64,000 nucleotides of DNA from a virus (IMGVR_UViG_3300037247_001890:1-64000), one strand, 5' to 3'. Positions 1 to 9,308 are shown, counted from the first letter of the stretch. Program-made: numbers and translations. The notes: generated from the letters alone by a model not told the origin.

Positions 1-2
1 CT

Positions 3-236
3 ATGGAAGCTATTTCCAATTTCAAAAGCATGTTGGATAGAGATGAGGACGATATGGATACAGTTTTTGCTCTTGTAACAGCAGTTTTAGATCCGTTCGC
101 TGAAATTTGTGGGATGAAAATAGAACGAATTGGTCCTTGCGATGAAAATACAGGAAAAGTGGAGAAAACCCTTGATAAAATTCGAGGAACAATTGATTAT
201 AAGAGGGTAAAAAGAACTTCATTAGGAGTTAAATAA
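3..236 (+). CDS. Hypothetical protein, possibly cut by the window edge
   Basis: 77 codons, opening with an ATG at the third base of the window, so the true start and ribosome binding site may lie outside it. Predicted helical and mixed-charge, with a hydrophobic middle (VFALVTAVLDPF). No family recognised. The next genes follow on the same strand. Confidence 0.5.
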   Translation: MEAISNFKSMLDRDEDDMDTVFALVTAVLDPFAEICGMKIERIGPCDENTGKVEKTLDKIRGTIDYKRVKRTSLGVK

Positions 237-323
237 TTGTTTCTATTGGAGTTATGAGGTTTATAAGGCAGGTAAAAAATTCCAAAAAATCTACTATATA
301 CCTGCCTTTCTATAGGAGGAATA

Positions 324-410
324 ATGATAGACCTCCCTGTAGAGACCCGTTTTTGGATTTATGTAGTAGTACATATCTTGTTGCTATATATAGGAGGATA
401 TACAAGATGA
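324..410 (+). CDS. 28-aa predicted single-span membrane peptide
   Basis: Preceded by TAGGAGGA at good spacing. The peptide has one hydrophobic segment (FWIYVVVHILLLYIGGY) after a short N-terminus. Its TGA overlaps the ATG of the next membrane ORF, so the two are probably translationally coupled. Function unknown. Confidence 0.5.
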   Translation: MIDLPVETRFWIYVVVHILLLYIGGYTR

Positions 411-559
411 ATTTTAAAAATGCGATTAACATAGTTCATGACACAATTATTACACTCTTCATGGTATTTAGCGTATATATGCTATTTAACGCAGAGCCAC
501 TTGGCGCTGTTATAATGCTATTAGCTATGATTGAGGATAACGTATACAAAAGGAGATGA
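407..559 (+). CDS. 50-aa predicted small membrane protein
   Basis: The start is set by AGGAGG 8-10 bases upstream; a longer frame from 254 lacks such a site. Two hydrophobic stretches (TIITLFMVFSVYMLF and GAVIMLLAMI) predict one or two spans with a basic C-terminal YKRR. Coupled to the 28-aa membrane ORF by ATGA. Function unknown. Confidence 0.6.
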   Translation: MNFKNAINIVHDTIITLFMVFSVYMLFNAEPLGAVIMLLAMIEDNVYKRR

Positions 560-561
560 TT

Positions 562-762
562 ATGATTATACAAGTGAAAGTGCCTGCACGTGAAAAATCA
601 ATTAATGAAGGAGAGTGCTGTCGAGGTTGCACTATGTTTTTTGTGCGACCGCACGGTCACAAGGTCTGGTGCCGCCACTGTTGGCCGAGGTTGTCATATA
701 AGAAGAAGCAGTCAAACTGGCATCACTTGGCGACTCTCCCAACATTGGGTGAATTAAGATGA
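562..762 (+). CDS. 66-aa cysteine-rich, probable zinc-binding protein
   Basis: ATG at 562 sits 6 bases after AGGAG; the in-frame ATG at 556 would be too close. Clusters ECCRGC and CRHCW with intervening histidines look like a small zinc-binding knuckle. Last gene before a strong terminator at 770-798. Function unknown. Confidence 0.6.
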   Translation: MIIQVKVPAREKSINEGECCRGCTMFFVRPHGHKVWCRHCWPRLSYKKKQSNWHHLATLPTLGELR

Positions 763-769
763 TATAGGG

Positions 770-798
770 GAGGGTGACGTATGTTGCCCTCTTTTTTT
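770..798 (+). terminator. Rho-independent terminator
   Basis: Nine-pair stem (two G-T wobbles) with a GTAT loop, followed by seven T. It closes the small-gene unit 324-762. Confidence 0.85.
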
Positions 799-829
799 AG
801 CTATAAACCTTCGTTTTTTGTATGTAGCA

Positions 830-990
830 GTGTACCATACGGTACACTACACTCTAGATATAAAACCTACGAGGTTGTATGTGTAGTGTACATGCGTACA
901 CCACTTAAATACAACAAACATAGGGGTATGAGTATGACAATTTTGTCATACTCTCAGCCATTATGTCCCATAAGGTGACATACGTCGCCT
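830..990. repeat. Run of four hairpins in a gene-free stretch
   Basis: No convincing gene lies between 799 and 1060. Four inverted repeats occur: 830-847 (7 bp, loop ATAC), 886-901 (6 bp, loop ATGC), 930-953 (10 bp, loop ATTT) and 973-990 (7 bp with one wobble, loop ATAC). None has a T-run, so they are not ordinary terminators. They could be processing sites, protein-binding sites or transcript stabilisers. Confidence 0.6.
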
Positions 991-1060
991 ATTGTCATGC
1001 ATATGTAAAACAACAAACACAGGGTTGACGTGAACGCGCGAAAAACCCCGATATTTACTA

Positions 1061-1231
1061 CTACTGCTCCCTAATCCATACTTTACCAATATCGAATATA
1101 GCAGTTGGAGTATCAGTTATCGTCTTCTTAAACACAACCAACCCATTTTCCTCATACTTAATAACATCTGCCTCGATAACAACATCTATAGCAGCATTAC
1201 TATCATATGATTTTACGCTAAATTTCTTCAT
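1061..1231 (-). CDS. 56-aa hypothetical protein
   Basis: Good ribosome binding site (AAAGGAA) before the ATG at 1231. Opens MKKFSVKSYDSNAAID and reads as a small beta-rich domain. It is the distal gene of the minus-strand carbohydrate cluster. Function unknown. Confidence 0.6.
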   Translation of the reverse strand: MKKFSVKSYDSNAAIDVVIEADVIKYEENGLVVFKKTITDTPTAIFDIGKVWIREQ

Positions 1232-1265
1232 TTTATTTGTTCCTTTCTTTTAAATTTCATTTGCA

Positions 1266-1376
1266 CTATCGCTGTGCACACATATCACGGAAACCACATT
1301 CAAAGCAAAAGCCTTCCAGCCAACACTCTACTGTAATCTCTTCTATTTCGTCTATTTCTTCTAGTTCTAATTCCAT
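1266..1376 (-). CDS. 36-aa acidic, cysteine-containing peptide
   Basis: ATG overlaps the end of the GT-D gene by a few bases. The first half is almost all Glu/Asp/Ile, then come four cysteines including FCFEC. Too short to judge by homology; support is context and overlap only. Confidence 0.35.
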   Translation of the reverse strand: MELELEEIDEIEEITVECWLEGFCFECGFRDMCAQR

Positions 1377-2128
1377 ACACACTCATGATGTAACAACATA
1401 GATCTAACATTACTATCAGCAATACCTCTATGAAACCAACGTGAGCCCTCTGAAAACATGTATTCATCCAATGTAGAGCCAAAATCAATGTATGTATTCT
1501 TATTATTCACTCCATGCAACTGGTGTATAAGCATTTCAGACAATGGGCCACAACACACTAAAAACATGTACCCAATAGGATTAGTCTCCTTTAAATACTT
1601 TTTTACCGTGTCAATAACACCATATTGACTCTTCCATGCGTTATTGCCCCTAATTGAGAAAAATACCTCGGGCACAAAGGGTAAATTCTTTACATTTGCC
1701 TCTGAGTGTGCAATTAATATAATCTTATTGTCTTTCAACAGAGGTATTATCTCATTTTGTGCTCGTAAATAGTTCTTATTCATGAATACACTCGCAAAAG
1801 TAAGATTTGAATCAGATTGACCAGACAAATCACGCAATAACTCATGACCGCCATGTTTAAAATCTTTAAGACAATGACAATTCGTCATGATCCCTACATA
1901 ATAATTATCATCCTTATACTGCAAAGCATCAATAAAACAATCTCTCAAATAATTATCACCGACATTATCTGGATCATATTTCCACTCACCATGACACTTT
2001 TGACGGATATCTATGAATCTCTTGCTTATGATATACCATTCACCATCATGAAAGCGGACCAAAGAGAATGACTCGTGCTCCTTTATCTTATTTAAGAAGA
2101 AATCAAACTCTTCGTTAAAATGCTTCAC
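1367..2128 (-). CDS. GT-D fold glycosyltransferase-like protein
   Basis: 253 aa. The N-terminal motif FSLVRFHDGEW (residues 21-31) is the signature SLVRFGDGE-type loop of GT-D (DUF1792-like) glycosyltransferases, which add sugars to glycans or glycoproteins. A later DFGSTLDEY segment also fits that family. Inferred to act in the cytoplasm with the other transferases of this minus-strand cluster. Donor and acceptor are unknown. Confidence 0.65.
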   Translation of the reverse strand: MKHFNEEFDFFLNKIKEHESFSLVRFHDGEWYIISKRFIDIRQKCHGEWKYDPDNVGDNYLRDCFIDALQYKDDNYYVGIMTNCHCLKDFKHGGHELLRDLSGQSDSNLTFASVFMNKNYLRAQNEIIPLLKDNKIILIAHSEANVKNLPFVPEVFFSIRGNNAWKSQYGVIDTVKKYLKETNPIGYMFLVCCGPLSEMLIHQLHGVNNKNTYIDFGSTLDEYMFSEGSRWFHRGIADSNVRSMLLHHECVWN

Positions 2129-2130
2129 TC

Positions 2131-2514
2131 TTAAAATAACACTCTAATCAATGCCTCATTCTCTTGCAGTGATTTCAAAGATTCTGTATTTTTTCCTTTT
2201 TTATATTTGAATGACCAATCTATTTCCCAATCACGACTGCCACACCCTCCACCAGTATCAAATGTAATTCCAAATTCAAACAGCTTAGAAGCAGCATTAT
2301 GGACAAGGTCCACTTGCTCTTTAGTTGGAAATAGCTCCACATGTCTCCATTTTTCAACTGGTAAACACTTTGGTGGATGGTATTTTTCAACTGTGTCCTG
2401 ATATTCTCCTTTACTTACTCTTCTTGGGATAACCATTTCTACCTTCACCCCAGATTTTTTGAGCTCTTCCAGAACTCCCATAGCACAATCATATGCTTTT
2501 TCTACTTGTGTCAT
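2131..2514 (-). CDS. Hypothetical protein
   Basis: 127 aa, tightly packed between the GT-D gene and a secreted protein. Contains a conspicuous FDTGGGCGSRDWEIDWSF segment (about residues 84-101), which could be a ligand or active-site loop. No family recognised. Probably cotranscribed with the cluster. Confidence 0.65.
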   Translation of the reverse strand: MTQVEKAYDCAMGVLEELKKSGVKVEMVIPRRVSKGEYQDTVEKYHPPKCLPVEKWRHVELFPTKEQVDLVHNAASKLFEFGITFDTGGGCGSRDWEIDWSFKYKKGKNTESLKSLQENEALIRVLF

Positions 2515-2524
2515 CTTTTACTCC

Positions 2525-3013
2525 TCATTTTAAAAAACTCGCCACACTGACGAATTCAGTTGTTTCTAACCTATATACTGCCAAATCATAATGATTTCCA
2601 TGATTGAACAAGAAATAACTATTTCGCATCCCATCATCCTCTTGTCTACGCCAAGTAATGCTATCTTGCTTCCATAATGAATCGGCCCTGAGATACATGC
2701 GTCCAGGGCTTAAGTAAATCCACCTACCATAAGTCTCAGTGTATTCTAAAACCCATCTAACACCACCTAAAACACTTTTTTCTTTTTGATTGAACCAAAC
2801 ACATAATTTCCAAGGACACTCACTCATAGTCGTATCATCATAAAACAGATACTCTGGTGGATACAAACGAAGATCAAGTTCTACATAATGATTAGAATCA
2901 GGATCCATGTAGCCTTGTGTTTTATAAACTCTGTACCACTCAGACAAATCATAACGTTGAGAGCCTAGCGACCCGAGCAAAATCAATACAAACAGTATAA
3001 TTAGTTTTTTCAT
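2525..3013 (-). CDS. Predicted secreted or inner-membrane-anchored protein
   Basis: 162 aa with an N-terminal signal sequence (MKKLIILFVLILLGSLGSQ), then a Tyr/Trp-rich beta-type domain. No lipobox cysteine is visible. Placement inside the carbohydrate cluster suggests an envelope role, but no domain is recognised. Confidence 0.65.
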   Translation of the reverse strand: MKKLIILFVLILLGSLGSQRYDLSEWYRVYKTQGYMDPDSNHYVELDLRLYPPEYLFYDDTTMSECPWKLCVWFNQKEKSVLGGVRWVLEYTETYGRWIYLSPGRMYLRADSLWKQDSITWRRQEDDGMRNSYFLFNHGNHYDLAVYRLETTEFVSVASFLK

Positions 3014-3126
3014 TGTCTTTAATCACGTAATATATTTTTCCATCGCTTCTGATATTCTTTAAGATTCTTCTTACGTAATTTTTTTAATTGTTTTTTTGTC
3101 TGTGTGCCCTTCTTAAAATATTTCAT
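2983..3126 (-). CDS. 47-aa lysine-rich peptide opening MKYFKK
   Basis: Overlaps the start of the secreted-protein gene by about 30 bases. Strongly basic (KKQLKKLRKKN). Its first residues resemble the MKYFEK start of three virion-region genes at 32,962-34,209. Weak ribosome binding site; tentative. Confidence 0.35.
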
Positions 3127-3132
3127 TGCCAT

Positions 3133-3567
3133 TTACCTAGCCCGACCCATTATAGCACCTCTTTTGAGTATGGCGATTAAAGATATCATAATAGGAAGCA
3201 ATTTATACATATGCCCTAAAGCCCAATCTACATCTTCTTTAAAACCATCACCATTCTTAGGCTCTGTTTTGTCATCAGGTCTAGGCTGTGGTCTTTCTGA
3301 TGAAATAACTGGTGGTCTACTTCTCTCCAATCTACCAGGTACTCTACGTTCTTCTACAGCTGTAGTAGTAGCTTTCGTATCCACTTTAGCCTCATAAAGC
3401 AATGGTTCAGCAATTAACCACACTGATATTGCAATTGGCATAAGAACTAGTATCCACCAAACCCAAGACCTGTGTTTTCTCTTTTTAGTATTTGTTCTCC
3501 TGTTATAGATCGGAGTTCTAGTCTTGGTCTTCGGTCTAGGTTTAGGTGTTGTTGTCTTACTTGGCAT
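3133..3567 (-). CDS. Predicted two-span membrane protein
   Basis: 144 aa: a Lys/Arg/Thr/Pro-rich cytoplasmic N-terminus, a hydrophobic segment WVWWILVLMPIAISVWLI at about 35-52, a Pro/Arg-rich linker, and a second hydrophobic segment near the C-terminus (LLPIMISLIAIL). No family recognised. Sits between the GT9-like gene and a secreted protein. Confidence 0.65.
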   Translation of the reverse strand: MPSKTTTPKPRPKTKTRTPIYNRRTNTKKRKHRSWVWWILVLMPIAISVWLIAEPLLYEAKVDTKATTTAVEERRVPGRLERSRPPVISSERPQPRPDDKTEPKNGDGFKEDVDWALGHMYKLLPIMISLIAILKRGAIMGRAR

Positions 3568-3581
3568 TTCTTTTCCTTTAT

Positions 3582-4337
3582 TTATAAATTATCCATCACT
3601 ATTTGTAATATAATAGGACCACGAGCATTTGTCAAATTGATGGTCTCTGGAATGTATAATCCGTGAGATTCACCACCTGACCTCGAGCTAGTCAAAACTT
3701 TCAATAATCCTGGAAATCCATTCGCAATAGCCAACGATGCAGAATAAAACCCCACGTATGCTTTGGCCTTGCTAATAAGACTAGCAAGATCCAAGAAATC
3801 TATCCCTAATTGATCATGATCTCTGGCAAAAATTGCTCCATCATGTATTGAGCCTGCCTGAATAGTTTTTATAGGACAATTATTAATAAAATATGCGTAT
3901 GCCTCCCTTAAATCAGAACTTGTATGGTTACCGCAATGTGCGACCACTATGTATGGCTCATCACTATATGTTTTATCCGGAAATTCATATTGTGGATCTG
4001 GAATATCTTCTAATCCAATCTGTGCAGCTATATATTTATGCAGCGGTCCAGAGGGAAAATACTCAAATCCTAGTTGATATATCTTTTCATATTCTGTGGG
4101 TACATTCATATACCATGGCTGTACTCCTTGGTTATAATGCACCATTTTGTAACCTTTGGAGACTATGAAATCATTTACATATCTCTGATATCTGAATAGG
4201 TTTTCTGTTGATCTACATATTTCACTAGTATAAATATCAGCTACAGCATCATCACGCTCACATATAAATTTGACAGTTGGCAATATATAAAAGAGATCAC
4301 CAATTTTACCTGGATGTGCAAACGCATATTTAAGCAT
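3582..4337 (-). CDS. GT9 (heptosyltransferase-like) glycosyltransferase
   Basis: 251 aa from the ATG at 4337, chosen for its GGAGA site and 8-base overlap with the upstream gene; an ATG at 4367 is also open. HPGKIGDLFYILP near the N-terminus and VGFYSASLAIANGFPGLLKVL near the C-terminus match the two Rossmann halves of ADP-heptose:LPS heptosyltransferase-like enzymes. Probably transfers a sugar onto an envelope glycan. Confidence 0.7.
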   Translation of the reverse strand: MLKYAFAHPGKIGDLFYILPTVKFICERDDAVADIYTSEICRSTENLFRYQRYVNDFIVSKGYKMVHYNQGVQPWYMNVPTEYEKIYQLGFEYFPSGPLHKYIAAQIGLEDIPDPQYEFPDKTYSDEPYIVVAHCGNHTSSDLREAYAYFINNCPIKTIQAGSIHDGAIFARDHDQLGIDFLDLASLISKAKAYVGFYSASLAIANGFPGLLKVLTSSRSGGESHGLYIPETINLTNARGPIILQIVMDNL

Positions 4338-4560
4338 ATGTTTTCTCCAATGGTGTATTTGTCTCACCTAAACGTGCATCTATAGCTCGTATAAGTTCAT
4401 TTCTTCGTGCATTTGTTATTTGTGCCATTTTGGCAGCTTTTGCCACTTTGTCAGGGTCAATTTCTTTCATCACATCTTCCTGTGCATACCAGCATTTCAT
4501 ACTTGTTGTAATCAGCTCATCTATAAGCGTAGCTGTTGATTTTTTTGTTATATCACTCAT
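4330..4560 (-). CDS. Hypothetical helical protein of the glycan cluster
   Basis: 76 aa from MSDITKK; an upstream in-frame ATG at 4578 adds six residues. Sequence TLIDELITTSMKCWYAQEDVM recalls short helical proteins that accompany LPS glycosyltransferases, but I cannot name the family. Overlaps the GT9 start. Confidence 0.55.
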   Translation of the reverse strand: MSDITKKSTATLIDELITTSMKCWYAQEDVMKEIDPDKVAKAAKMAQITNARRNELIRAIDARLGETNTPLEKTYA

Positions 4561-4562
4561 AT

Positions 4563-5180
4563 TTATTTTTTTATCCAATATTCATTATATTCTATTGTAT
4601 TTACTAATTTATATCCTTTACTAATACAAAATTCTCTCAATTCTTTTATATATGGATTATGCCATACGTCATTCCAAGGCAGATTTTCTACAGACATAAC
4701 AGTTGGATCATATTTTTCAAAGTCTAATCCTTGCAATACTTTCAATTCTGAATATTCTACATCTATATCAAGTACGTCTATATGTTCTACCTCAGAATGA
4801 ATATCTGATAAAATTGTAGTTAGGGTATATGCTTTTACTTTTATTGGGGTTATTTCATAATTTATTCTGGATTGTGGATCCAAAACTTTAAATGCAGAAC
4901 CACCTAGTCCTCCCGCATAACCACAAACTTCAAAATCCACTTCACCTTCATCTTTATCCGAACAAGCATATTGTATAATTGGATATCCTTTAGCTCTAAA
5001 TGCATCACACATATTCGGCTGAGGCTCAATCGCTATTATCTTCCATCCCAAACTACGAAATTGAAAAGAATTTGAAAAACTCTCCGGATATCCGGCCCCA
5101 ACATCTACATAAACCCCTTTAAAATCACGAGGAAAGTGAGATGTCACAAATTTATAAAATACACCTTGTTGCTGTGGCAT
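4563..5180 (-). CDS. FkbM-family methyltransferase
   Basis: 205 aa. VDVGAGYPESFSNSF (SAM loop), IIAIEPQPNMCDAFR (acidic strand) and IDVLDIDVEYSELKVLQGL are typical of FkbM (Methyltransf_21) enzymes, which O-methylate sugars or other small groups. Stop and start of this and the next upstream gene share bases. Likely methylates a sugar made by this cluster. Confidence 0.8.
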   Translation of the reverse strand: MPQQQGVFYKFVTSHFPRDFKGVYVDVGAGYPESFSNSFQFRSLGWKIIAIEPQPNMCDAFRAKGYPIIQYACSDKDEGEVDFEVCGYAGGLGGSAFKVLDPQSRINYEITPIKVKAYTLTTILSDIHSEVEHIDVLDIDVEYSELKVLQGLDFEKYDPTVMSVENLPWNDVWHNPYIKELREFCISKGYKLVNTIEYNEYWIKK

Positions 5181-5806
5181 TATATGCTCCTCCTAAATGA
5201 CATTCCCACAAAACAGTAGTCTATGCCCTCCCATTGGAAGTCTAGATCCTCATCCGTTATATTCCATTGAGGTATTCCAACTAATTCACAATTATTAGCT
5301 TTTACTACTTCAGCTAACTGTTCTAGTCTTTTCTCTGTATAAAATCTAATACATGTAGCTGGCAAACGATCGCCGACCACATACCCTGGCTTAAAATCAC
5401 ACGTTATAAAAGCCTTTCCTCCAGGCTTCAACATATTACATATATCTTCTATAAATTGTTCATCATCTTGCACATGCTCAATGACTGATGTGGAAAATAT
5501 AACATCAAATCGTATACCAGGATGCATGCCTCTATACGCATTTAAGTCTACATTAACAACAGGGTCCACACCTGTTACATTATAACCCATATTCTGCAAT
5601 GCTTCCGTTGGCATATCATCATATGATCCGGCACTCAATATTAAACTATTTTTCGTTGCATATTTCATTATGTAATGCAATATTTGTGCACTCTGATGTA
5701 GAGAACTAAATATTTTTCTTTTCATCATTTCATTAGCATAGCCCTCCATATGTGCAAACTCTTTTTGATATATGTCGTTATCACTTGCTCTTATAAGTCT
5801 ATTCAT
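5180..5806 (-). CDS. Class I SAM-dependent methyltransferase
   Basis: 208 aa. Motif I region SLILSAGSYDDMPTEAL, then VTGVDPV, FDVIFSTSVIEHVQDDEQF and NMLKPGGKAFIT follow the Methyltransf_11 order. Substrate not deducible; by context a sugar or lipid-linked glycan. Confidence 0.75.
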   Translation of the reverse strand: MNRLIRASDNDIYQKEFAHMEGYANEMMKRKIFSSLHQSAQILHYIMKYATKNSLILSAGSYDDMPTEALQNMGYNVTGVDPVVNVDLNAYRGMHPGIRFDVIFSTSVIEHVQDDEQFIEDICNMLKPGGKAFITCDFKPGYVVGDRLPATCIRFYTEKRLEQLAEVVKANNCELVGIPQWNITDEDLDFQWEGIDYCFVGMSFRRSI

Positions 5807-5812
5807 TACTTC

Positions 5813-7138
5813 CTACATAAATTGGTGTGATATTTTAAAAAATTCTTCTATTGGAAGCTCAGTTAAAAGAGGTGCTCTTCTATAACTTTCAATATTAGGA
5901 TTGATGTCCATTAATATACGATCATACTCATCTACAGGTAATCCGCGTTCTTTGGCAATATCATAGTACTCAGTGCCTGGAAATACAGCTGCAATATATG
6001 TTAATGGAACAAATGCTGGGGATCCGTGATATTCCCTAATAAATGCTAAAGTTTCTTCTAAATCTTCTCGTGTTTCTGTCGGATTACCAATTAAAAAACT
6101 AGCCATTATAAGAATACCATATTTCTCTGCTAATGCTATCAAATTTCTATGATCTTGCACTGTAGTAGTATCTTTTTTTATATATTTGATCATCTTCTGG
6201 GATGCACTTTCAAATCCAGCACCAATAACTACAACATTCATGTCTTTCAATGCTTTCATAACCTCGTCATCCGTATTATCGCTTCTTGACAGCACCATTA
6301 ATTGTACGCGTTTGTTTAAACCCTTTTCTACCATGAGATCACGTATTTTAAACATTCTTTTCTTATTTGCAGTGAATAAATCATCAAATAATTCAACAAC
6401 CTCTGCACCATATGTGTCTACTAATAATTCTAGTTCTTCTACAACACGCTCTGCTGAATGTGCTCTAAATCTACTCCAATGGACTTTAGTACTACAAAAT
6501 CTACATGTAAATGGACAACCACGTGAAGATAACATTGACAACGTTCTCCCTGGATGTCCCGGTACTACCAATCTAGATGCAACATAATGGTCCAAATTCA
6601 AACTTTCTCTGTCTGGTATTGGAAACTCATCTAGATTCTTAACTAATAGCCGAGGTACTGTAAACTTTAGATTTCTGTTCTCATCTCTATAGCAAATTCC
6701 GGGAACTTTTTTTAACTCTTCAATAGAGAAATTAGGAAGCATCACTAACTCCAACATAGTGACCTCTCCCTCACCCACTACTCCTACATCGAATGGTTCA
6801 GGCATTTTGTGAGATGTGGACATGTGCACACCACCAAATACTAATAATGTATCTGGATGTCTTGCCTTCACAAATCTGGCAAAATTTGCTGCAGTCACAG
6901 AACTTTGTGTAACAGCCGTTACACCGACGATATCTGCATGTATGTATTTCTGATTAATATTTTCACAGTTAGAATCCAATGTTTCTATATTACTAACTCC
7001 ATGCAACTTCAAATAAGCAGACAGAGACGCTATTCCTAGTGGCATCATACCTGCAAAAAATGGATCAGGAGGATTAACAAGAGATATCTTCCGTTGCTTA
7101 TACTGAGTGTATTCAGATTTTAAATACTCTTTAAGCAT
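5813..7138 (-). CDS. B12-binding radical SAM enzyme
   Basis: 441 aa. An N-terminal cobalamin-binding-like Rossmann domain (SLVNPPDPFF, DIVGVTAVTQSS, LVFGGVHMS) is followed by the radical SAM motif at Cys208, Cys212 and Cys215 (RGCPFTCRFC). Such enzymes often methylate unactivated carbons or phosphinates, or rearrange sugars. Part of the carbohydrate cluster; substrate unknown. Confidence 0.85.
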   Translation of the reverse strand: MLKEYLKSEYTQYKQRKISLVNPPDPFFAGMMPLGIASLSAYLKLHGVSNIETLDSNCENINQKYIHADIVGVTAVTQSSVTAANFARFVKARHPDTLLVFGGVHMSTSHKMPEPFDVGVVGEGEVTMLELVMLPNFSIEELKKVPGICYRDENRNLKFTVPRLLVKNLDEFPIPDRESLNLDHYVASRLVVPGHPGRTLSMLSSRGCPFTCRFCSTKVHWSRFRAHSAERVVEELELLVDTYGAEVVELFDDLFTANKKRMFKIRDLMVEKGLNKRVQLMVLSRSDNTDDEVMKALKDMNVVVIGAGFESASQKMIKYIKKDTTTVQDHRNLIALAEKYGILIMASFLIGNPTETREDLEETLAFIREYHGSPAFVPLTYIAAVFPGTEYYDIAKERGLPVDEYDRILMDINPNIESYRRAPLLTELPIEEFFKISHQFM

Positions 7139-8077
7139 TTATATTATATTCGTTATAATGTCATCATATGTTTTTACTAACTGATCTTCTGACCATCTAT
7201 CATAATATTGCTGTAAAGGTACTAGTCCATTATTTATAATCTGTTTTAACGTCATGTCCCCTATAAATATAGAAGGATTAGCATCATGAAGGTGTCTAAA
7301 CATATAAGATTTCGTTAATGCTATAGGTCTACGAGCAGAAAGAGCATAATCAAGAACACCAGAATTTCCCCTTCCCGGGAACAAATCATGAAGAAAAGCA
7401 TTTAAAGTATTTTGAGCCAACCATTCAATAAGTTGATCAATATCCATGAAATCATGTCCAATTTCTAAGGTTACATTTGGTTTATATCTTAATTTCCTAC
7501 ATTCTTCTGCTATTCCTCTAGCCATTACTCCAGAAGCATCCCCAAAGGTAGCATATGATATGTGAAGTTTTATATGAGCAACGTCAAATTCTAATTGGAC
7601 TAATTCAATTAGTTTCTGGAAACCCTTCCCGGGTAATCCAAACCCAAAACTTCCTATCACTGGTATTTCATTCTCCTGATATATGTTTTGGTAGTCTAAA
7701 ATAAGCCTGCCGGAATTAAATAAAGTCTTTGTCTCTTGTATATTTGGATCTTGGCTGATCACTGCTGCCAAATTTGGGGGTAAAGGCTGACTAGGTTCAT
7801 GATGAATGGCTAGCTGTTTTACGCCCTGCAATTCAGAAGATACAGTAGATATCCATCCTAGTACAGTTGAATGATAATTATAAATTATGGCAATTGGGAT
7901 ATATTTCTCTATATAGTCATATAATTCCTGCTGATTAGAACATAGTGCATGTATAAATTTATATCTTTTTGATTTTTTAGATAAAACACTTATTATGTTA
8001 TATCCATGTTGATAAACTCCACACTGTTTATCTTTGTGTGTTACAAAAAGCACATTCGCTATAGTGGTACTGAACAT
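7139..8077 (-). CDS. GT4-like (GT-B fold) glycosyltransferase
   Basis: 312 aa. Opens with a Rossmann strand (NVLFVTHKDKQCGVYQHG), then GSFGFGLPGKGFQKLIEL and a C-terminal LHDLFPGRGNSGVLDYAL segment where GT4 enzymes bind the nucleotide sugar. Start overlaps the upstream C-methyltransferase end by 19 bases. Confidence 0.65.
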   Translation of the reverse strand: MFSTTIANVLFVTHKDKQCGVYQHGYNIISVLSKKSKRYKFIHALCSNQQELYDYIEKYIPIAIIYNYHSTVLGWISTVSSELQGVKQLAIHHEPSQPLPPNLAAVISQDPNIQETKTLFNSGRLILDYQNIYQENEIPVIGSFGFGLPGKGFQKLIELVQLEFDVAHIKLHISYATFGDASGVMARGIAEECRKLRYKPNVTLEIGHDFMDIDQLIEWLAQNTLNAFLHDLFPGRGNSGVLDYALSARRPIALTKSYMFRHLHDANPSIFIGDMTLKQIINNGLVPLQQYYDRWSEDQLVKTYDDIITNII

Positions 8078-9306
8078 AATTTATTATCCTTGTATCCATA
8101 GATGGTAGGAATAGGCATTGGAACTACAAGTTTTCCACCTTTTTTCATATACGGTTCATGTATTTTTAATAAAGTATCAATAAAATGCCATGGCAACACT
8201 ACAAAATAATCCGGATTCAGCATTAATGCCGAAGATTCACTAATAATAGGAATATTGGTCGCCACTGTTTTCTTGCCAAATTTGTCTCTATTTACCTCTG
8301 CAGCATAAGGAATGCGTTCATCCGTAATATTAAAATATTGTAACAATGTATTTCCTTTAGTTGATGCACCCATAGCAAAAATCTCTTTATTTTGAGCTTT
8401 TGCCTCATCAAAGAACTTCATTACCGTTTCTCTGATATGTTCTACTCTTTCAGCAAATGCCTCGAATGGGTCTTCAAAAGAGTTCATATAATCGCGTTCT
8501 TCTTTCTCTAAAGCATCAACTGCAGGAGAGATGTGACGCTGATCTTTCCATCCAATATACATACGAATGCTACCACCATTAACGCTGTTAGTAGACACAT
8601 CAAATACCTCCAAATCATGTTGCTCAAATAAATTACGTAACACTTTAAAGGAATAGTATTCTAGATGTTCATGACATATATTATCAAATGCATTTATTTT
8701 GAGCATCGAGAGAAGATCAGTAAATTGTACTACCCAAATACCATCTTTTAAAAGAGATTCCTTTATAAGCTCAATAAATGTATGGGGATCTTCTAAATCA
8801 TAAAACATCGCGATAGACGTAATTGCCTTTGCTTTCGGTGTTTTAATAGATATGTCTCCAAAGTACGTATTATGAAACAAAGTACAATATCTTTTTGCTT
8901 TGTTTGCTAAGTTGAGAGCAGGATCAAATCCTATTTTATATAGATCTGGTATATTGTATTGACCGAGCATCGTGCCATCATTGCATCCTATGTCTATTAC
9001 AACATCACCAGGGTGCAAATCTGCTCTTGCCTCAACGTTATCTACCACATCTTGAAGAGCTTTGACCATACTCTTATTAAGGCTAGACAAATACCAATAT
9101 TGTCTATATAGAAGGTCTAAATCTGGTGTATGCTTTAGTTGCACAAGTTCACAGCGTTTACACTTAACAAGTGTAAGAGGTGCTGATTTAATACTCTGAC
9201 CCTCATCCACAAAATCATTTAAGTAAATATCTCCTAAATCAAGTACTGTTTCTAATTCAGATCCACAAAGGCGACATGTTATTCTTTCTTTATATATTTT
9301 CTTCAT
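8059..9306 (-). CDS. Sugar C-methyltransferase (zinc-ribbon, SAM, C-terminal domains)
   Basis: 415 aa. N-terminal zinc site CRLC...CKRC (Cys11/14 and about Cys49/52), a SAM domain (VVIDIGCNDGTMLG), and a long C-terminal domain with IFAMGASTKGNTLLQYF are the three parts of TylC3/NovU-type NDP-sugar C-methyltransferases. These methylate a keto-sugar carbon. Fits next to Gmd, which makes a 4-keto sugar. Confidence 0.8.
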   Translation of the reverse strand: MKKIYKERITCRLCGSELETVLDLGDIYLNDFVDEGQSIKSAPLTLVKCKRCELVQLKHTPDLDLLYRQYWYLSSLNKSMVKALQDVVDNVEARADLHPGDVVIDIGCNDGTMLGQYNIPDLYKIGFDPALNLANKAKRYCTLFHNTYFGDISIKTPKAKAITSIAMFYDLEDPHTFIELIKESLLKDGIWVVQFTDLLSMLKINAFDNICHEHLEYYSFKVLRNLFEQHDLEVFDVSTNSVNGGSIRMYIGWKDQRHISPAVDALEKEERDYMNSFEDPFEAFAERVEHIRETVMKFFDEAKAQNKEIFAMGASTKGNTLLQYFNITDERIPYAAEVNRDKFGKKTVATNIPIISESSALMLNPDYFVVLPWHFIDTLLKIHEPYMKKGGKLVVPMPIPTIYGYKDNKLCSVPL

Positions 9307-9308
9307 AT

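Noticed and set aside
254-559. Long version of the 407-559 membrane ORF
   Set aside because: Starts without an SD and would cover the 324-410 ORF; AGGAGG sets the start at 407.
781-978. Plus-strand 65-codon ORF after the first terminator
   Set aside because: No ribosome binding site; it runs through four hairpins and its codons follow the repeats rather than a protein pattern.
6186-6587. Plus-strand 133-codon ORF inside the radical SAM gene
   Set aside because: Shadow of a well-supported enzyme on the other strand; no SD.
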